Shown one piece after another: positions 33,949-45,711 of a stretch of 64,000 nt of DNA. This stretch comes from Chytridium lagenaria. Its lineage: Eukaryota > Chytridiomycota > Chytridiomycetes > Chytridiales > Chytridiaceae. A program made the translations under genes and the position numbers. The notes below the pieces were generated by a model, which was given only the letters and a program-made list of their open reading frames with translations, was not told where the DNA came from and made no database searches. How positions within the stretch are numbered: position 1 is the first letter of the stretch; each line of letters begins with the position of its first letter. The stretch lies in NCBI GenBank assembly GCA_025449115.1, contig JAHLKC010000168.1, forward strand, positions 1-64,000, read 5' to 3'.

Positions 33949-35469
33949 TCATCTCGCCCTAATCGAACTCGAAATCGACTTGACCATCATCTCCAAAAAC
34001 ACAACCACATCCGTCGTCCTCAACTCACTCACACGAATCTCCTTCCCCCCCTGAAACAACCCCATGATGCTATTAAACTCCCTCACCATGATATCACACG
34101 ATGAATTGAGACGCATGAAATTATACACGATACGATGGGATGTCATAAACTCGAATATCTCTTCAAACGTCTTTTCCGCAATCCCACCATCGGGAAAATG
34201 ATCTCGGTATTTACCTATACCATTCAATCGTTTTAAAACAAGCACACACATACCTCCATGAAACCTCGTCCCATGAGGTGGTGCGTCTGCGACATGCAAT
34301 AAAATCTTGCACCGACTCTTCCAATCCAATTTTAGGACCTGGCATAACCCCCCTTTCACGTCTTCCGGGTAATCCCCGCCACCTTTTGCTTTCACTTTTC
34401 CAATGAAATCAACGAGTTGGGTGAGATTGGTGGTGAAATCCATCATCTCGAAACGGTCCTTGTCGTTGTAATCACGGTACCCGATAAAGGCGACCCGGGG
34501 TTCGAAATTGGGGACTTGGTCACCGACTTTGGCCATGATGTTGATCTGGGAGGGTGTGAGGAGATGAGGAGGGGTGTTGGGGCTTACTAATGTCTCGCGA
34601 GCGTTTTCAATGTATTTGTCCATGGAGAGGGTGACGTCCATGAGGAAGACGATATCGGCGTCTGATGGATCAATCAATGTTATATGTACGATAATACCAA
34701 CCACAAAGAAGAACAAAAGACTGTGTAAAAAAAAAAGGGCATAAGGGAGAAGATTAAACCTGAAACGCACATTCTTTCGGTCTTGGTAAATCTCGCAGTC
34801 CCGCTGTAGCCCTTAAAACCCCACCAGCCAACCTCTCTGATCGAGTCCCACCCCTCATGTAAGAGGTAGAAGAAGACGGTGACAAACTGAAAGCTGGCGG
34901 ACCTGGATGAACTCCCTGTGGTGTGCCTAAACCATGCAAGGTGTTTGATGTTGATGGGAGAGATGGGATGGGTGAATGTGTAGGCATGGGCTCATGTGTG
35001 TTTGGTTGAGAGTAGAGGGAAGGTGGAGCAAACTGGGTAAAGAGATGATCGTAGCGAGGTGGTGCGGCGTCATCATATGTACTGTGGATTGAAAGCGTTA
35101 CGACTTGAGAGGGTTTTGATGAGGACTTACTATGATTCCGTTGAGTTTGTTGAGGATGCATGATCACTACCGTAATACCCCCAGACTTCTTTTTTCGGAG
35201 GGTAGTTTTGGAAGAGGTTTTGTTGCTGTTGTTGTTGATGTTGCTGATGATAGTGTTGTTGATGATAACGTTGATAATGATGATGTTGATGTTGATGATG
35301 ATAATGATGATGATGTTGATGATGATGGTGTGATATCGATGATGTTAAGAGAAGGTGGAGGTGATGTTACAGGAGGTGATGCCCTTATGGAATGACCGTA
35401 TCGTTGAGGTTGAGGTCTAGGGGGGTAACTCTTTGATGATGATGTGTTCGATGAATCTGATAGAGACAT
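33949..35469 (-). CDS. vWA-domain protein resembling alpha-kinase-linked VWKA
   Basis: Exons 35469-35131, 35081-34771, 34661-34588, 34545-34254 and 34214-33949. The N-terminal third is Ser/Pro/His/Gln-rich with a frame change around the GAT-repeat. The C-terminal domain reads YADIVFLMDVTLSMDKYIEN (MIDAS D-x-T-x-S form), VAFIGYRDYNDKDRFEMMDF, KAKGGGDYPEDVKGGLCQVL, LLHVADAPPHGTRFHGG and KYRDHFPDGG. This pattern is that of the vWA domain of Dictyostelium VwkA and of fungal vWA/alpha-kinase proteins. No kinase domain follows: the protein ends after a helical region (IRVSELRTTDVVVFLEMMVK). Two introns of only 42 and 39 nt lie inside the vWA domain. The likely role is Mg2+-dependent protein binding in the cytosol. 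Confidence 0.78.
35215..35335. repeat. GAT/GTT trinucleotide repeat
   Basis: About 120 bp of GATGATGTTGATGTTGATG-type sequence. Within the first exon of the vWA gene it reads as Ser/Thr or His/Gln runs depending on frame; the His/Gln frame leads directly into YPPKKEVWGYYGS. Confidence 0.85.
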
Positions 35470-36390
35470 TATCTACTAATAACTAATAATACTATAGTAT
35501 TTATTGTTAGCTCTGTGACTGCATATGATTTTTAAATTATTTATATTTAATAAAATGAAGTAAAAAAAAATAAAGAATAAATATTTCATTTAATGTAACA
35601 CAAACTAAGTGACAAGGCAACTTTAGTTATACTAATTAGTGGAGGTGGGACAATGGGGTTGTTTGTCTTCCTTGTGTATTATCACGTAATTTATATTTAT
35701 TTATTTGTTTATTTATTATGACAATTTATTCATGAATGACAAGTCGATGGGTGAATGAATGAATGTAAGAACTCGGCCTTAACAATAAATAACATGAATA
35801 CATCTGTACTTATAACTTTTATTGCCACATTATGTAAATGCCTATATACATTAGGCGTGTCTAAATACTTATTATCATCGGTATCTATCACTGTGAGTCA
35901 AACAAATAAAAGAAAATCAATAAAGATAATGAATCAAAATAAAATAAACTCTGAAAACTTATCTATACTTGAGTTAATGAGATAAATGTGCAAATCAAAA
36001 GTCGTCATCAGTTCCACGTAAAGCCCGACCGAGGCCTTCTTCGTAACGGTTGATCGTCAGCCACGAAAAGAACCCTCTCTCTCACATCGAAACATGGCCG
36101 TAAGAAAACTCTACTCCAAAACAAAAAGTTTAAAATGTATCGCTTTGAAACGTGAACAAAGACTACACAACGGACCTGTCGTTGGTTCAAAAAATAAAAC
36201 AAGAGGTCATGGTTTAGGTCTACGGTGACACTGAATTCGGCTCGCCGCTCTCAAAAACATGTATCGACAAACCCTCCCCCCAAATTACCATAACAAACCT
36301 TGTCGCAGATTGGAGAGGGGCGCTTTATAAACCAAAACATTCCCCCACCTCATCAAGTAGATTGCACTTTTCCAACAGATACCTTACCAC
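35470..36390. other. AT-rich intergenic region
   Basis: Divergent promoter region between the vWA gene (minus) and the small secreted protein gene (plus). Contains TTTATTTATTTGTTTATTTA near 35694. A plus-strand open frame at 35755-35985 has no protein-like bias. Confidence 0.5.
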
Positions 36391-37101
36391 ATGCGCTTAA
36401 CCACCATCATCGCTCTCTTCACTTTCCTTCCTTTCCTCACATTCGCTCAAACCACCCCAAATGTCGCTCAACCAAGGATGATGGCAGGTCAACCCGTCAA
36501 CATTCCTCCGCAAGCGAACCCCGCCCCTAAAGCGACACCGAGCAAAAGAGGTCGTATGAACGCCAACAATGTTGCTGCAAACGGTGGAGCCGCTCAGGGT
36601 GCTGCTAAAGGTGGTGTCGCTGCACCTGTCACTGGGAACGCTGCTGGGAATGCAACTGGAAACGCTGCTGGGAATGCAGCCGGAAATGTCGCTGGCGCCG
36701 TCACAGGTGTTGCCGCCGCCCCAGCTACCCTTGTCAACCCAGCCAACTCCAAGTCATCATGTCCCGCAACACCGCCGTCTTTGGTGTCGACGGTCTACCC
36801 GTTTCCACAAACCCAATGTAAGTCCCCCCTCTCGATCCATGTTCTTCTATGTTTTCAATCACAACCCCTTTTTTTAACTCACACAAACTGCATACACCAG
36901 CGTCCCCATCCAACGCATCTGCACGCCGATCGCAGACGCCGCTTGTCGACAGCGATGCTCCGAGGCTTGCGCTGAAATGAAGGCGTCGCAGATTCGTGGA
37001 GGCGGTGGAGCGAATGTGGCGGGTATGGGAGGGCGGTGGATAAATTTAATGAGTATATGGGGATTGTGACGAACTTTGCGACGACGCCGTTGACGGTTTG
37101 A
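36391..37101 (+). CDS. Small secreted protein with GNAA repeats and a four-Cys tail
   Basis: Exons 36391-36817 and 36901-37101. The signal peptide MRLTTIIALFTFLPFLTFA is followed by AQTTPNVAQ. A Pro/Asn region leads to a Gly/Asn/Ala tract in which AGNATGNAAGNAAGNVAG is repetitive. After a frame change near 36755 the sequence is MSRNTAVFGVDGLPVSTNP, then IVPIQRICTPIADAACRQRC and SEAC, giving Cys spacing C-x7-C-x3-C-x3-C. With one more frame change near 37030 it ends VDKFNEYMGIVTNFATTPL; without it, the stop is at 37069. The family is not recognised. Length, secretion signal and paired Cys resemble fungal cell-surface or effector-like proteins, which is inference only. Confidence 0.6.
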
Positions 37102-38740
37102 ATGGGAAGTCACGCCTATCTCTCGATCCCTCCTTTCTTTTCTCAATAGTCGGTTGCCCCCCCCACCCCTTTTGTCGATTTTGTAATCACGCATTCACAC
37201 GGTTTTCGGTCAAGTTCGTTTTTCTTTTTTTTCTTGTAAAGACTTTTCTGGTTCCGGTTTAAAAATGTCTTCTTTTTGTTTTATATTTTTTTTTTCTGGA
37301 GACAGAGTTTACACAAAAATATAACCATTTAGCTTGTCGGAATTCTCTGTTAAGATTATTAATAAGTAAATAGTTTTTTCGTTATGTTCTACTCCGTGGT
37401 GTCCGTTGCATTTCACGCATTAGATTAAGATAGGGTTACTCATAAGGAAAACTGATCAGAGCCACAAACCAAAAAAAAAAAAAGAAAAGAAAAACTACAC
37501 ACACGGTTTAATCCGCACGTTACAATAGTCTGTCAATAAAATTCCAGACTCGAATCGAACTCTGTATACGTATAAGACACCACCATCCCTAACCTAGCTT
37601 CTTTTAAAACTACACCTCTCTTTCCCTAATGCCTGACTAAACCCGACGACCTATGCCTCTGTCCTTATAACCCAAAGATCCTGAAAGCATCTCCTTTGTT
37701 ATCGTTCCATTCTCTGTCCTTAATTCTATAATGGTACTGTATAACTGTCCCCCAAACCCACACCTTAAATCCCACAGTCGAAGCTAGTTACTTACCTACC
37801 TACCAGCATCCCACGTTATTTGCCATTCTATGGACCTTCTCGCAGGTTATAAGTGTAGGGTTTTTCGTAGTTCTAATAGTGATACCTCGGATTTGTAAAC
37901 GTTTCCCCGTCGGTCAGCAAAGCATTGCTTACGTAAGGCTTTCTTTGTGCGGGGTGAAGAGAGATCGGTCAGTTCTTATTATGGGTGAAGGGTTTTTTAT
38001 AACCTTAAACATTGGCGCTGTCAGTTGAGAGGGGGAGAGGTCGATGCAGTTTATTACAAAGAAATACGTTATTTCTTTTATGGATTATTCCATGTGGGTG
38101 GTGATAACTTACACCAAGTTAAATATCTATTATTACCTAATATGTATGTGTGTAGTATGTATGTTTATAATATAGCGGAATAATTATCAATTGGTGATTC
38201 CATATGGAGTTGGATCTGATAAGAAATGGAGGAAACGAAAGAAAGAAAGAAAGAAATAAAGAAGGCGCGAGGAGGATTATTTGTTATTTATTTATTTATT
38301 TACTGTTGGTGTGTTTTATTTATTATTATTATTTATTTTGATTTTGATAGCGCTTTGCTTGGCAACTGCGTGCTTTATATTTATTTATTTATTTATACAC
38401 TTGCAAGTTGCAAACCAATTCTTATATTGTATTACAAACCATTTGTATGACACCATTCATATTCTCTCGAGGTATTCCTATTTAGGTACATACTAGGACT
38501 TGAAAGAGTGAGTGTCTTGAGCCTTTTGAAAAGCTTGGTTTCTTGCGTATTAATATTATCCATGCGTTTAATAAGTAATAATATAAATTATACGCACACG
38601 ATAAAGTTGACGCGCGGGGTATTAAATATTATTTTTATTTTATTATATTTTAATTATTATTAATAATGCGATTGTGGGGTAATAATGAATAAATAAATAA
38701 ATAAATAAATAAATAATATATTTACCAATAAAGGAACATG
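37102..38740. other. Intergenic region
   Basis: No gene seen. 38240-38400 and 38620-38720 are rich in TTTA/AATA repeats, including TAATGAATAAATAAATAAAT. CCTACCTACC occurs near 37795. Confidence 0.5.
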
Positions 38741-38750
38741 GTATAAAAAG
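38741..38750 (+). promoter_or_regulatory. TATA-like box of the subtilase gene
   Basis: GTATAAAAAG lies 97 bp before the ATG at 38847, in a setting that turns from AATA repeats to C/T-rich leader sequence. Spacing is right for a fungal TATA box. No other promoter element is evident. Confidence 0.4.
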
Positions 38751-38846
38751 CTATCTGATCCTCCCCTTTGTTTTTGTTTCTTGTGTGTTTTCTTTTTACT
38801 CGTAATAACCCCCTTCCCCCCAACCACCTATTCCATACCTCATACG

Positions 38847-41800
38847 ATGATCTTTAACAAGGTCGTCGGCCTCGTTGCAGCCCTGTTGGCTGTCTCTGCA
38901 TCGGCTGCTCCCCTCCTTGGAAACAAGGCCGGTGCTCTCGAAAACACTTTCCTCATCCAAGTCGCTGAAGGTATATATGCTTTTCTTGCGTATTCTGTGT
39001 GTTGTGTGTGTGTGTGTGTGTGGCCGTGGAATCTAGGAATTGCTTCATAGTTTTTGCTTTTATTTGCTTTCTTTGATATATTTCCATCGTGTTTCTTTTA
39101 TTTTGCATGGTTGCTTCATTTTCGTATATTTAGTGCTTTTTGTGTTGACATCAATTCATCCATCTATCCACCTCCAAAATCCTTGATGTATAGGCGTCGA
39201 TGCAAAAGCTTTCGTTCTTTCGCAGCTCGCCTCTGCCAACATCCCCGCCAGTGATGTCAAGTTTAGGACCACCATCAAGACCAACCTTTTCAACGGTGCC
39301 TCATTCACCCTTGACAAGGCTTCCGAAGCCAGTAAGCATTCCTTTCAACCATCGTCATTCGTTCCCGTTTCTTGGATGAGACACTTCTTACTCATACCAT
39401 CTTTCCTTCTTTCACCTCTCTTTTCTTAGCCGACGAAAATTATCGAGGCTCTTCCCTTTGTCCGCGCCTTCCGTGTCGGTCAACGTTTCAGGCCCATCCC
39501 TCAACTTGTTGACGGTACCAAGCTCCCCGCCGAGGCTATCCACTCTCTCACTGGTGTGAACGAGGCTCGTGCCAAGTTTGGCCTCACCGGAAAGGGCATC
39601 AAGGTTGCCATCATCGACTCGGGTGTTGACTATCTCCACCCTGCCCTTGGTGGTGGTTTTGGTCCAGGATACAAGGTTGGAAGCTCAAATTTTTTTGGCT
39701 CGAATCGACAACACCAATATACTTACTCCCTGTTTAAGGTTGCTTACGGTTACGATCTTGTCGGCGACTCTTATGGTATTGCGGACCCTATCCCCACCCC
39801 CGACTCTGACCCCCTCGACAACTGTTCATCGAACTCGTGAGTGTCTCGTATAACGATCCAGCCTTGTTTACTCATGTAAACTAATCTCTACATTCTTTCA
39901 ACAAGTCACGGTACCCACGTTGCGGGTATTGTTGGAGCTGACACCTACCTCGTCAAACCTTCCGATACCTTCTACGCTGCCCGGTGTAAAGTGTTTTTTT
40001 TTTATCGTTCTGTTCAATATGACTTGATTACTTGATGGAGGTTTGCAAATCGATATATGCGGATGCCTTTCTTCATGCTTGAATATCATCTTTCATGTTC
40101 TTTACATCTAGCAACTTTACCGGTGTCGCCCCCAACGCGATTCTTGGCGCGTACAGGGTTTTCGGATGTCCCTCTGACAACACTGGTACTGATATCGTCA
40201 CTGCTGCCATTTACATGGCCGCTCAGGTAACGTCTAACTCTCTCTGTCTCTAGTTTTCTTTAGAGTGTTTAAATCTGTATAAGCTCTAACCTTATTCTTT
40301 TTTTTTGTATAGGATGGTGAGTAACGATGCGGGGCTCCGTTTTTTTTTTATGGGCGTTTCATTGTTGTGGTTTTCTGTTGAATGAGCTAGGTTCTAATGT
40401 TGACATGCAGGCTCCGATATCATCAACTTATCGCTTGGTGGAGGACCAGTTTTCCCTGACGATTCAGATGGTAAGCTTAATACACGTGATTTGTGTAGAT
40501 TCGTAAACTTGGAAATGCATTTAATAATCTGGTTACTTTTTTACGTTACTAGCCTACGCTGCTGAGGTTGTTGGCAAGGCTGGGTAAGTTCACTATATCT
40601 CCTTCTCCGATATGTACACATCAAATTAACACCTACTTTTAGCCACTACGTCGTCGCTTCCAATGGAAACTCGCAAGCTGCCGGCCTTATGACCAACGGT
40701 TCCCCTGCTGTTTCCCGTGGCGGTCTCGGTATTGCGTCCTTTGACAACGTTGCTGTGAACCAGCCATTCCTCACCGTCGACGATGCCAAGTTCCCCTTCA
40801 GCGCTGGTCAGCTTAACGGTGCCTTCAACTTTGGTCAGGAAATCGAGATCATTGCTAACGACCTTACCGCCGATGACTTGAACTTGGACACGGACGGTAC
40901 CGCTGCCACCCCTACCATCGATGCCAAGGGCAAGGCGCTTTTGATTCGTTGGGGAAACACTGCTTTCGGTGGTTCCGTCAGGCGTTGCAAGTGAGTCCTT
41001 TAGCGAAACATCAAAATATTGTTTTTTTCCGGCTAATTCTTTATTTTTAGTTACGCTGTCAGCGCTGGTGCCGTTGCTTGCATCATCTACTCGAACGGAC
41101 CTTCCATCCCGGGTATCTTTGGTTCCGCCGACATTCCTTCGCTCGCTACCACCCAGGATGCTGGTAGGGCCATCGTTGCCGCTCTCAAGGCTGGCAAAAC
41201 GCCCAAGTTTGTCGTCACTGACCAGGAAGCCAACTTCCCCATTGCCACTGCTGGTACCGTCTCTGACGTGAGTATCACTTATTACTCTACATTACTCTCT
41301 ATCTCTCCACGTCCTCTTTTTTTCCCTTTCATAACCATGTTCGTCTCCCAGTTTTCTTCCCCTGGTCTTGACCCCGAGCTCTTCATCAAGCCCGACCTCG
41401 GTGGTATCGGTGGTGAGGTCCTCTCTACCATCTCCTCGTACGCCATGGAATCCCAGTCCCTCAAGTACCCTTACGGCGTCTACTCTGGTACCTCCATGTC
41501 CTCCCCTTACACTGCCGGTGCCCTCGCCTTGTTCTTGGAGTCCAAGGGTAAACTCGACTTTGAAACGGTCAGGGCCTACCTTCAGAACACTGCCAAGCCC
41601 GCCAAGATTTACGGAAGCCCCCTTGTTGACTCTGTTGCGAGACAGGGTGCTGGTCTCTTGAACGTATACGATGCTATCACCACCAAGACTTTGGTTACCC
41701 CCTCTGCTCTCCGTACGTACTTTTTTTTTACTCACCTTCGATGTCCACTCTTATCTACAATGAAAATGACAACGTTTATTGACTCTTTTATTTTAACGTT

Positions 41801-42978
41801 GACAGACCTCAACGACACCAAGTACACCAAGCAACACTACACCCTCAACATCAAGAACTCGACACCAAGCCCGTCACCTACACTCTCACCACCACCCACG
41901 GCCGCCTCGCCTCTGGTTTCATCCCCGGCGACGACGCCCTCCAACCCATCGCCACCACCACCTTCACCGCCGACTACGCCACCGTCAAATTCGCTCGTCT
42001 CAACGACCGCGTCGACACTGTCACCCTCACCGTCCCCGCCTCCTCCTCCCGTTCCGTCAATGTCCATTTCACCGCCCCATCCACCGCCATCCCGGGTTTG
42101 TTCCCGGTTTACTCTGGGTTTGTCAAGATTGCTGTTGCGGGAGACCTTGAACCTGTGGCGAGCGTGCCGTTTGCGGGGATGGTGGGGAGTTGGAGGGATG
42201 CACCGATTTGGGTTAGGAATTCGCCTATTTACACTGAACAGTTTTTGAGTCAGTACCCTATCTCTGAGAATACTACTGCTTCTACTGGGATCTTTGCGCC
42301 TGATTTTACGTTTACCCCGTTGAATGACAAGACTCCGGATACTTTGAGTGGAACGGATGGAATTATTGTTCTTCCTAGTAAGTACTTTCTATGTTATCTT
42401 TCGAATCGTTTTTTTTTGCATGAGTGTTTTCTTTATCGCCCATGAGTATTTTATATGTTGCTCTCTCGTCTCCTCCTTTTTCATGCCATTTCCTTTGCTC
42501 TCTTTCCAACTCAAGTCTTTTCTATATTTCTTTTATCTCCTCTTTTTACCATGTCATTCCTTATCCCAACTCCTACCACTATTGTCTAACATCACCCCCT
42601 TCACCACAGTCGCCTCCACCAACTCCCGCTACGCCAAAGTCGAAGTCCTCTTTGCCGGCACCCCCGCCGAAAAGAAACTCCTCCCCTCCTCCATCCGTCA
42701 CAAAACACCCCTCGGCTACCTCTCCTCCGGCTCCCCTTTGTCTTTTCCAATTCCAACGCAACTCCCCTGGAGCCGCTCAAGGACTCTCCCAACCCTCCAT
42801 CTATGGTTGGTACGGCGCCGTCACCACCAACGCCACCTCCTCGGAGAATGAGGTCATTCTCCCGTCCGCTACTTACCGGGTCAAGTTTTCCGCGTTGAAG
42901 CATTTTGGAAGAGTTGGGAGTAAAGGAGATTCGAATTATGATGTTGTGGTGTCACCCCCTTTTAAACTTGTTTACTAG
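38847..42978 (+). CDS. Secreted subtilisin-like serine protease (S8, Vpr-type with PA insert)
   Basis: Fourteen exons, about 920 aa: 38847-38970, 39194-39331, 39430-39675, 39739-39836, 39906-39983, 40112-40226, 40313-40316, 40411-40470, 40553-40583, 40643-40990, 41051-41267, 41352-41712, 41806-42377 and 42610-42978. Signal peptide MIFNKVVGLVAALLAVSASA is followed by an I9-like propeptide. The triad is Asp in VAIIDSGVDYLHPALGG, His in SHGTHVAGIVGAD and Ser in YSGTSMSSPYTAGALALF. The PA domain sits between His and Ser (RWGNTAFGGSVRRCNYAV, GAVACIIYSN). Fn3-like C-terminal modules follow, ending SNYDVVVSPPFKLVY. The arrangement matches minor extracellular protease Vpr and fungal S8A enzymes that digest external protein. 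The 63-nt intron 39676-39738 is in frame. Frame breaks occur near 39436, 41858 and 42740. Confidence 0.92.
40313..40316 (+). other. 4-nt micro-exon (GATG) of the subtilase gene
   Basis: Sequence TATAG-GATG-GTGAGT. Joining exon ..GCTCAG (ends 40226) to GATG and then to GCTCCGATATC (starts 40411) gives AAQDGSDIINLSLGG, the conserved subtilase helix and strand. Skipping it gives a frameshift. The flanking introns are 86 and 94 nt with proper ends. Confidence 0.8.
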
Positions 42979-43387
42979 ATGGCCTCTTTTCCCTACTTTT
43001 TACCTTGCCCACTTTCCCAACCCCTCTTGTGTGATGGTTGGAGTGGATTCTTGGTTTTTAGAACCCCATAGTGTTTTTTTTAGTCCCCCCTGAAAACCTT
43101 TTTTGTTGTTAGATTTTGGGGGGGGTTGCGCGTTTGCCCTTTTTTTGGTTTTGGAATAAACGCTATTTTAAGTTGCTTTGTATTTTAGCGTTCAAGTTGT
43201 GGTATAGTTACGATCAGCGTAGGAGAAACGATCATTTATGTTTCGACACTGACATAAAGGGCATCGCAAACACGTAAAAGCTGTTTTTATTTCTAAATGA
43301 TCAACCACCCTCAAAAAAAGGGGATAATTAAAAGGTTATATTAAAACAAAGCTTAAAATCAAGCCAATCCTGAACTCCACTCTCTCT
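42979..43387. other. Convergent 3' flank
   Basis: Spacer between the subtilase stop and the permease stop. T-rich, G9 run near 43120, no gene seen. Confidence 0.5.
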
Positions 43388-45048
43388 TTAAATACCTCTC
43401 CTTACGCAGTGACCTGCCACATAAACCGATACCACCATCACCATCCCCCAAACCAGCCAACGCCAGCGCTGCATACTTCAAACCACCCACGTTGAACCCC
43501 ATCCCCTTGACCCCGATCAAGATCATCCCGCATCTTAAAATACAACATCCCAGGAAGAATATAACAAATCATTGTCGACCCCGTCGCACCCACAAACGAA
43601 AGCACCCTCTCCAAATCCCCAACCACCACCGCCACCCCAAAACTCCCTACAAGCAACCCCGTTCGTGATCCCCACATGCCTCCACCACGACATGCGGTCA
43701 CCTCTCCCTTGCGTGATTCTGTCAACACAGGATCGCGCGGGATGGCTTTTGGAGGGGGTAGCTGAAGAGAAAGAGAAGCGAGATGGATAATTGGACAAGG
43801 GTGATGAAGGGGCTGGAGGGGTAGAGACTTATGATGTTGGAATTGTGAGGGATGCACCCCATGAGCGTGTGAAGGTGAGGTAGCCGAGGATACCGATGAG
43901 ATGGTAAACGAGGGTGGAGATGCGATGGAGGTGTGGATGACGGTGGTGATGCGGGGGAGGGTGTTGTCGATGAGTTCGTTGTAAACGGCAAAGATCTTTT
44001 ACGTAAAAAACACCCATAACGTCAAACAGGGGGTTCGCTTAACACCAACCACAACAGAAAAAAAAGACGAGAAAAAAAAAACAAAACGGTATACGTACAT
44101 TATGATGACACGAAAACGCAAACACGAAAATCGGCACCACACTGAAAAACGTTGCATCCACATGTACCCATTTTATCTCCTCCCATTTTGGTGGTTCAGG
44201 TAACCCTTCCACTGGCCATATAAAGTATCCCACAACCACTAAAACAAGGTACACGAGTGCCATCAACGCAGCAGCCGATGTGTGTTTTAACGAGTCGAGA
44301 TGACGAGCATACGCGAGAGGCGAGACGAGGAGGATGGCGACTGTCACCCAGAATGTTGGGGAGAGGAAGAGACTGGTGGGAGGAGAGTTGGGAAAACCGC
44401 AATGATGACTTTTGGCATCTGTCATTGTATGCTTGTTAGCTTGATATCTGAGCGTAAACATGCAAAACATAGTTGGAAGAGAATCGCGTGTTTCAAGTTA
44501 CGTAGAACACTAACTGGGAGAAAAGTGAGAATGAATCACGAAACCCACCAAATCCCTAATGATGATAAGATACGACACTGATACCCCAAAACATTTCACA
44601 GCAATCGCCAATCAAACCACAACGCCGCAGAAGGATACGTCATTTTTGACACTGTAAAAACGAAGCACAACGACCCCGCACCCCCCCGCGCACATGCTCA
44701 ACAATGTTAACCCGAAAATGGATCCAGCTGCAGATAACAGCATCATGAGGATACCTAACCCTAGACCTACGGATGCAAGAGCTCCAGGCTACTTCATGTT
44801 AAGAAAATGTTGATGCGATTGTTTTACCATTGCTAATACGCCTGCACCTAGAATGGTGTTGGTGAGGTTGATGGTTGAACTTGTGAGTGTTCCTGTGACT
44901 TTGTGAACGTCGTCATGGACTGCGTCGCCGGGTCCTGGGTGATGAGAGGTCTTGTCTCTAAATCATCGCCTCCATTCATATTATCCGTTACAAGTCTGTC
45001 TTGCATTGCAACAAGTCCAGCGTCGTTCCAAAAAAGGGGTCGTTTCAC
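43388..45048 (-). CDS. Amino acid transporter, AAAP/SLC38 (AVT-like) family
   Basis: Reconstructed across several frames from the start MKRPLFWNDAGLVAMQDR. Family landmarks in order: TLTSSTINLTNTILGAGVLA, then an intron after ATG at 44830, GALASVGLGLGILMMLLSAA, TYPSAALWFD, LAIAVKCFGVSVSYLIII, FWVTVAILLVSPLAYARHLD, SLKHTSAAALMALVYLVLVV, VYNELIDNTLPRITTVIHTS, LVYHLIGILGYLTF, LYPSSPFITLVQLSI, GDLERVLSFVGATGSTMICY and the last membrane segment LGMVMVVSVYVAGHCVRRG. This gives about 11 membrane segments and about 450 aa, usual for the family. Such proteins move neutral amino acids across the vacuolar membrane with protons. Single-base breaks near 44940, 44630, 44590, 43950, 43750 and 43430 disrupt it. 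It is next to a protease gene, but transcribed convergently. Confidence 0.82.
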
Positions 45049-45711
45049 TTGCAGTGAATATCTATATGTCTATTGAAATTGGAGGCGGGGATGCCTTAAA
45101 GAGGATGACGGTTTAGAATGAGGTTGAGGTTGCGTAGAGCTTGCATGCAAATGAAGGAGAAACTTGTCCCATTTTTTCAAACACAACATCCGTCCACATT
45201 TGTCATCATTTGGACAACTCAAGTGCTCACTCATTTCCATCTCGTTTACATCAATGTGTTGATTCATATTTTCACTTTCTTAGTGGTAGGAACCAAAACT
45301 ATTGCATTAGAGTCTGAACCAAATAACCAACTTTTCAAGTTCATCAAAAACCTCGTATATTCTTTTTTTGGAACCAAAAAAAACAACACAGAGTTCCATA
45401 TTTTCCATACAACCCATCAAAGCAAACACCTACACAAAAACAACAACAACAATACAAGTCAACAGTTAAAGATAAGGGGAGATGGGGTGGTCGAGACAAA
45501 AAAAAAAGGGTGGCCGGCGGTAAAGAGAAAATAAGGGTAGTGGGAGATAGAGCATTGTTTCTTTTGCGTGTATGCGAGAATAAAACAAAAAACAAAAAAA
45601 AAAAAAAAACCAAACAAACACAATCCAAAAAAAAAAATAACGAAAATAGGGCAAAAACGAAAAAACACCTTGAAAAACAATAAGATTAAGAGAAAAGAAA
45701 AAAATGACCCT
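45049..45711. other. Intergenic, A-rich
   Basis: 5' flank of the permease and 3' flank of the glycosyltransferase gene. Long A-runs around 45590-45640. The plus-strand frame at 45118-45534 has no protein-like bias. Confidence 0.45.

Noticed and set aside
45118..45534. Plus-strand 138-codon frame
   Set aside because: No codon bias, no homology-like motifs, and it lies in the promoter/3' flank zone between two minus-strand genes.
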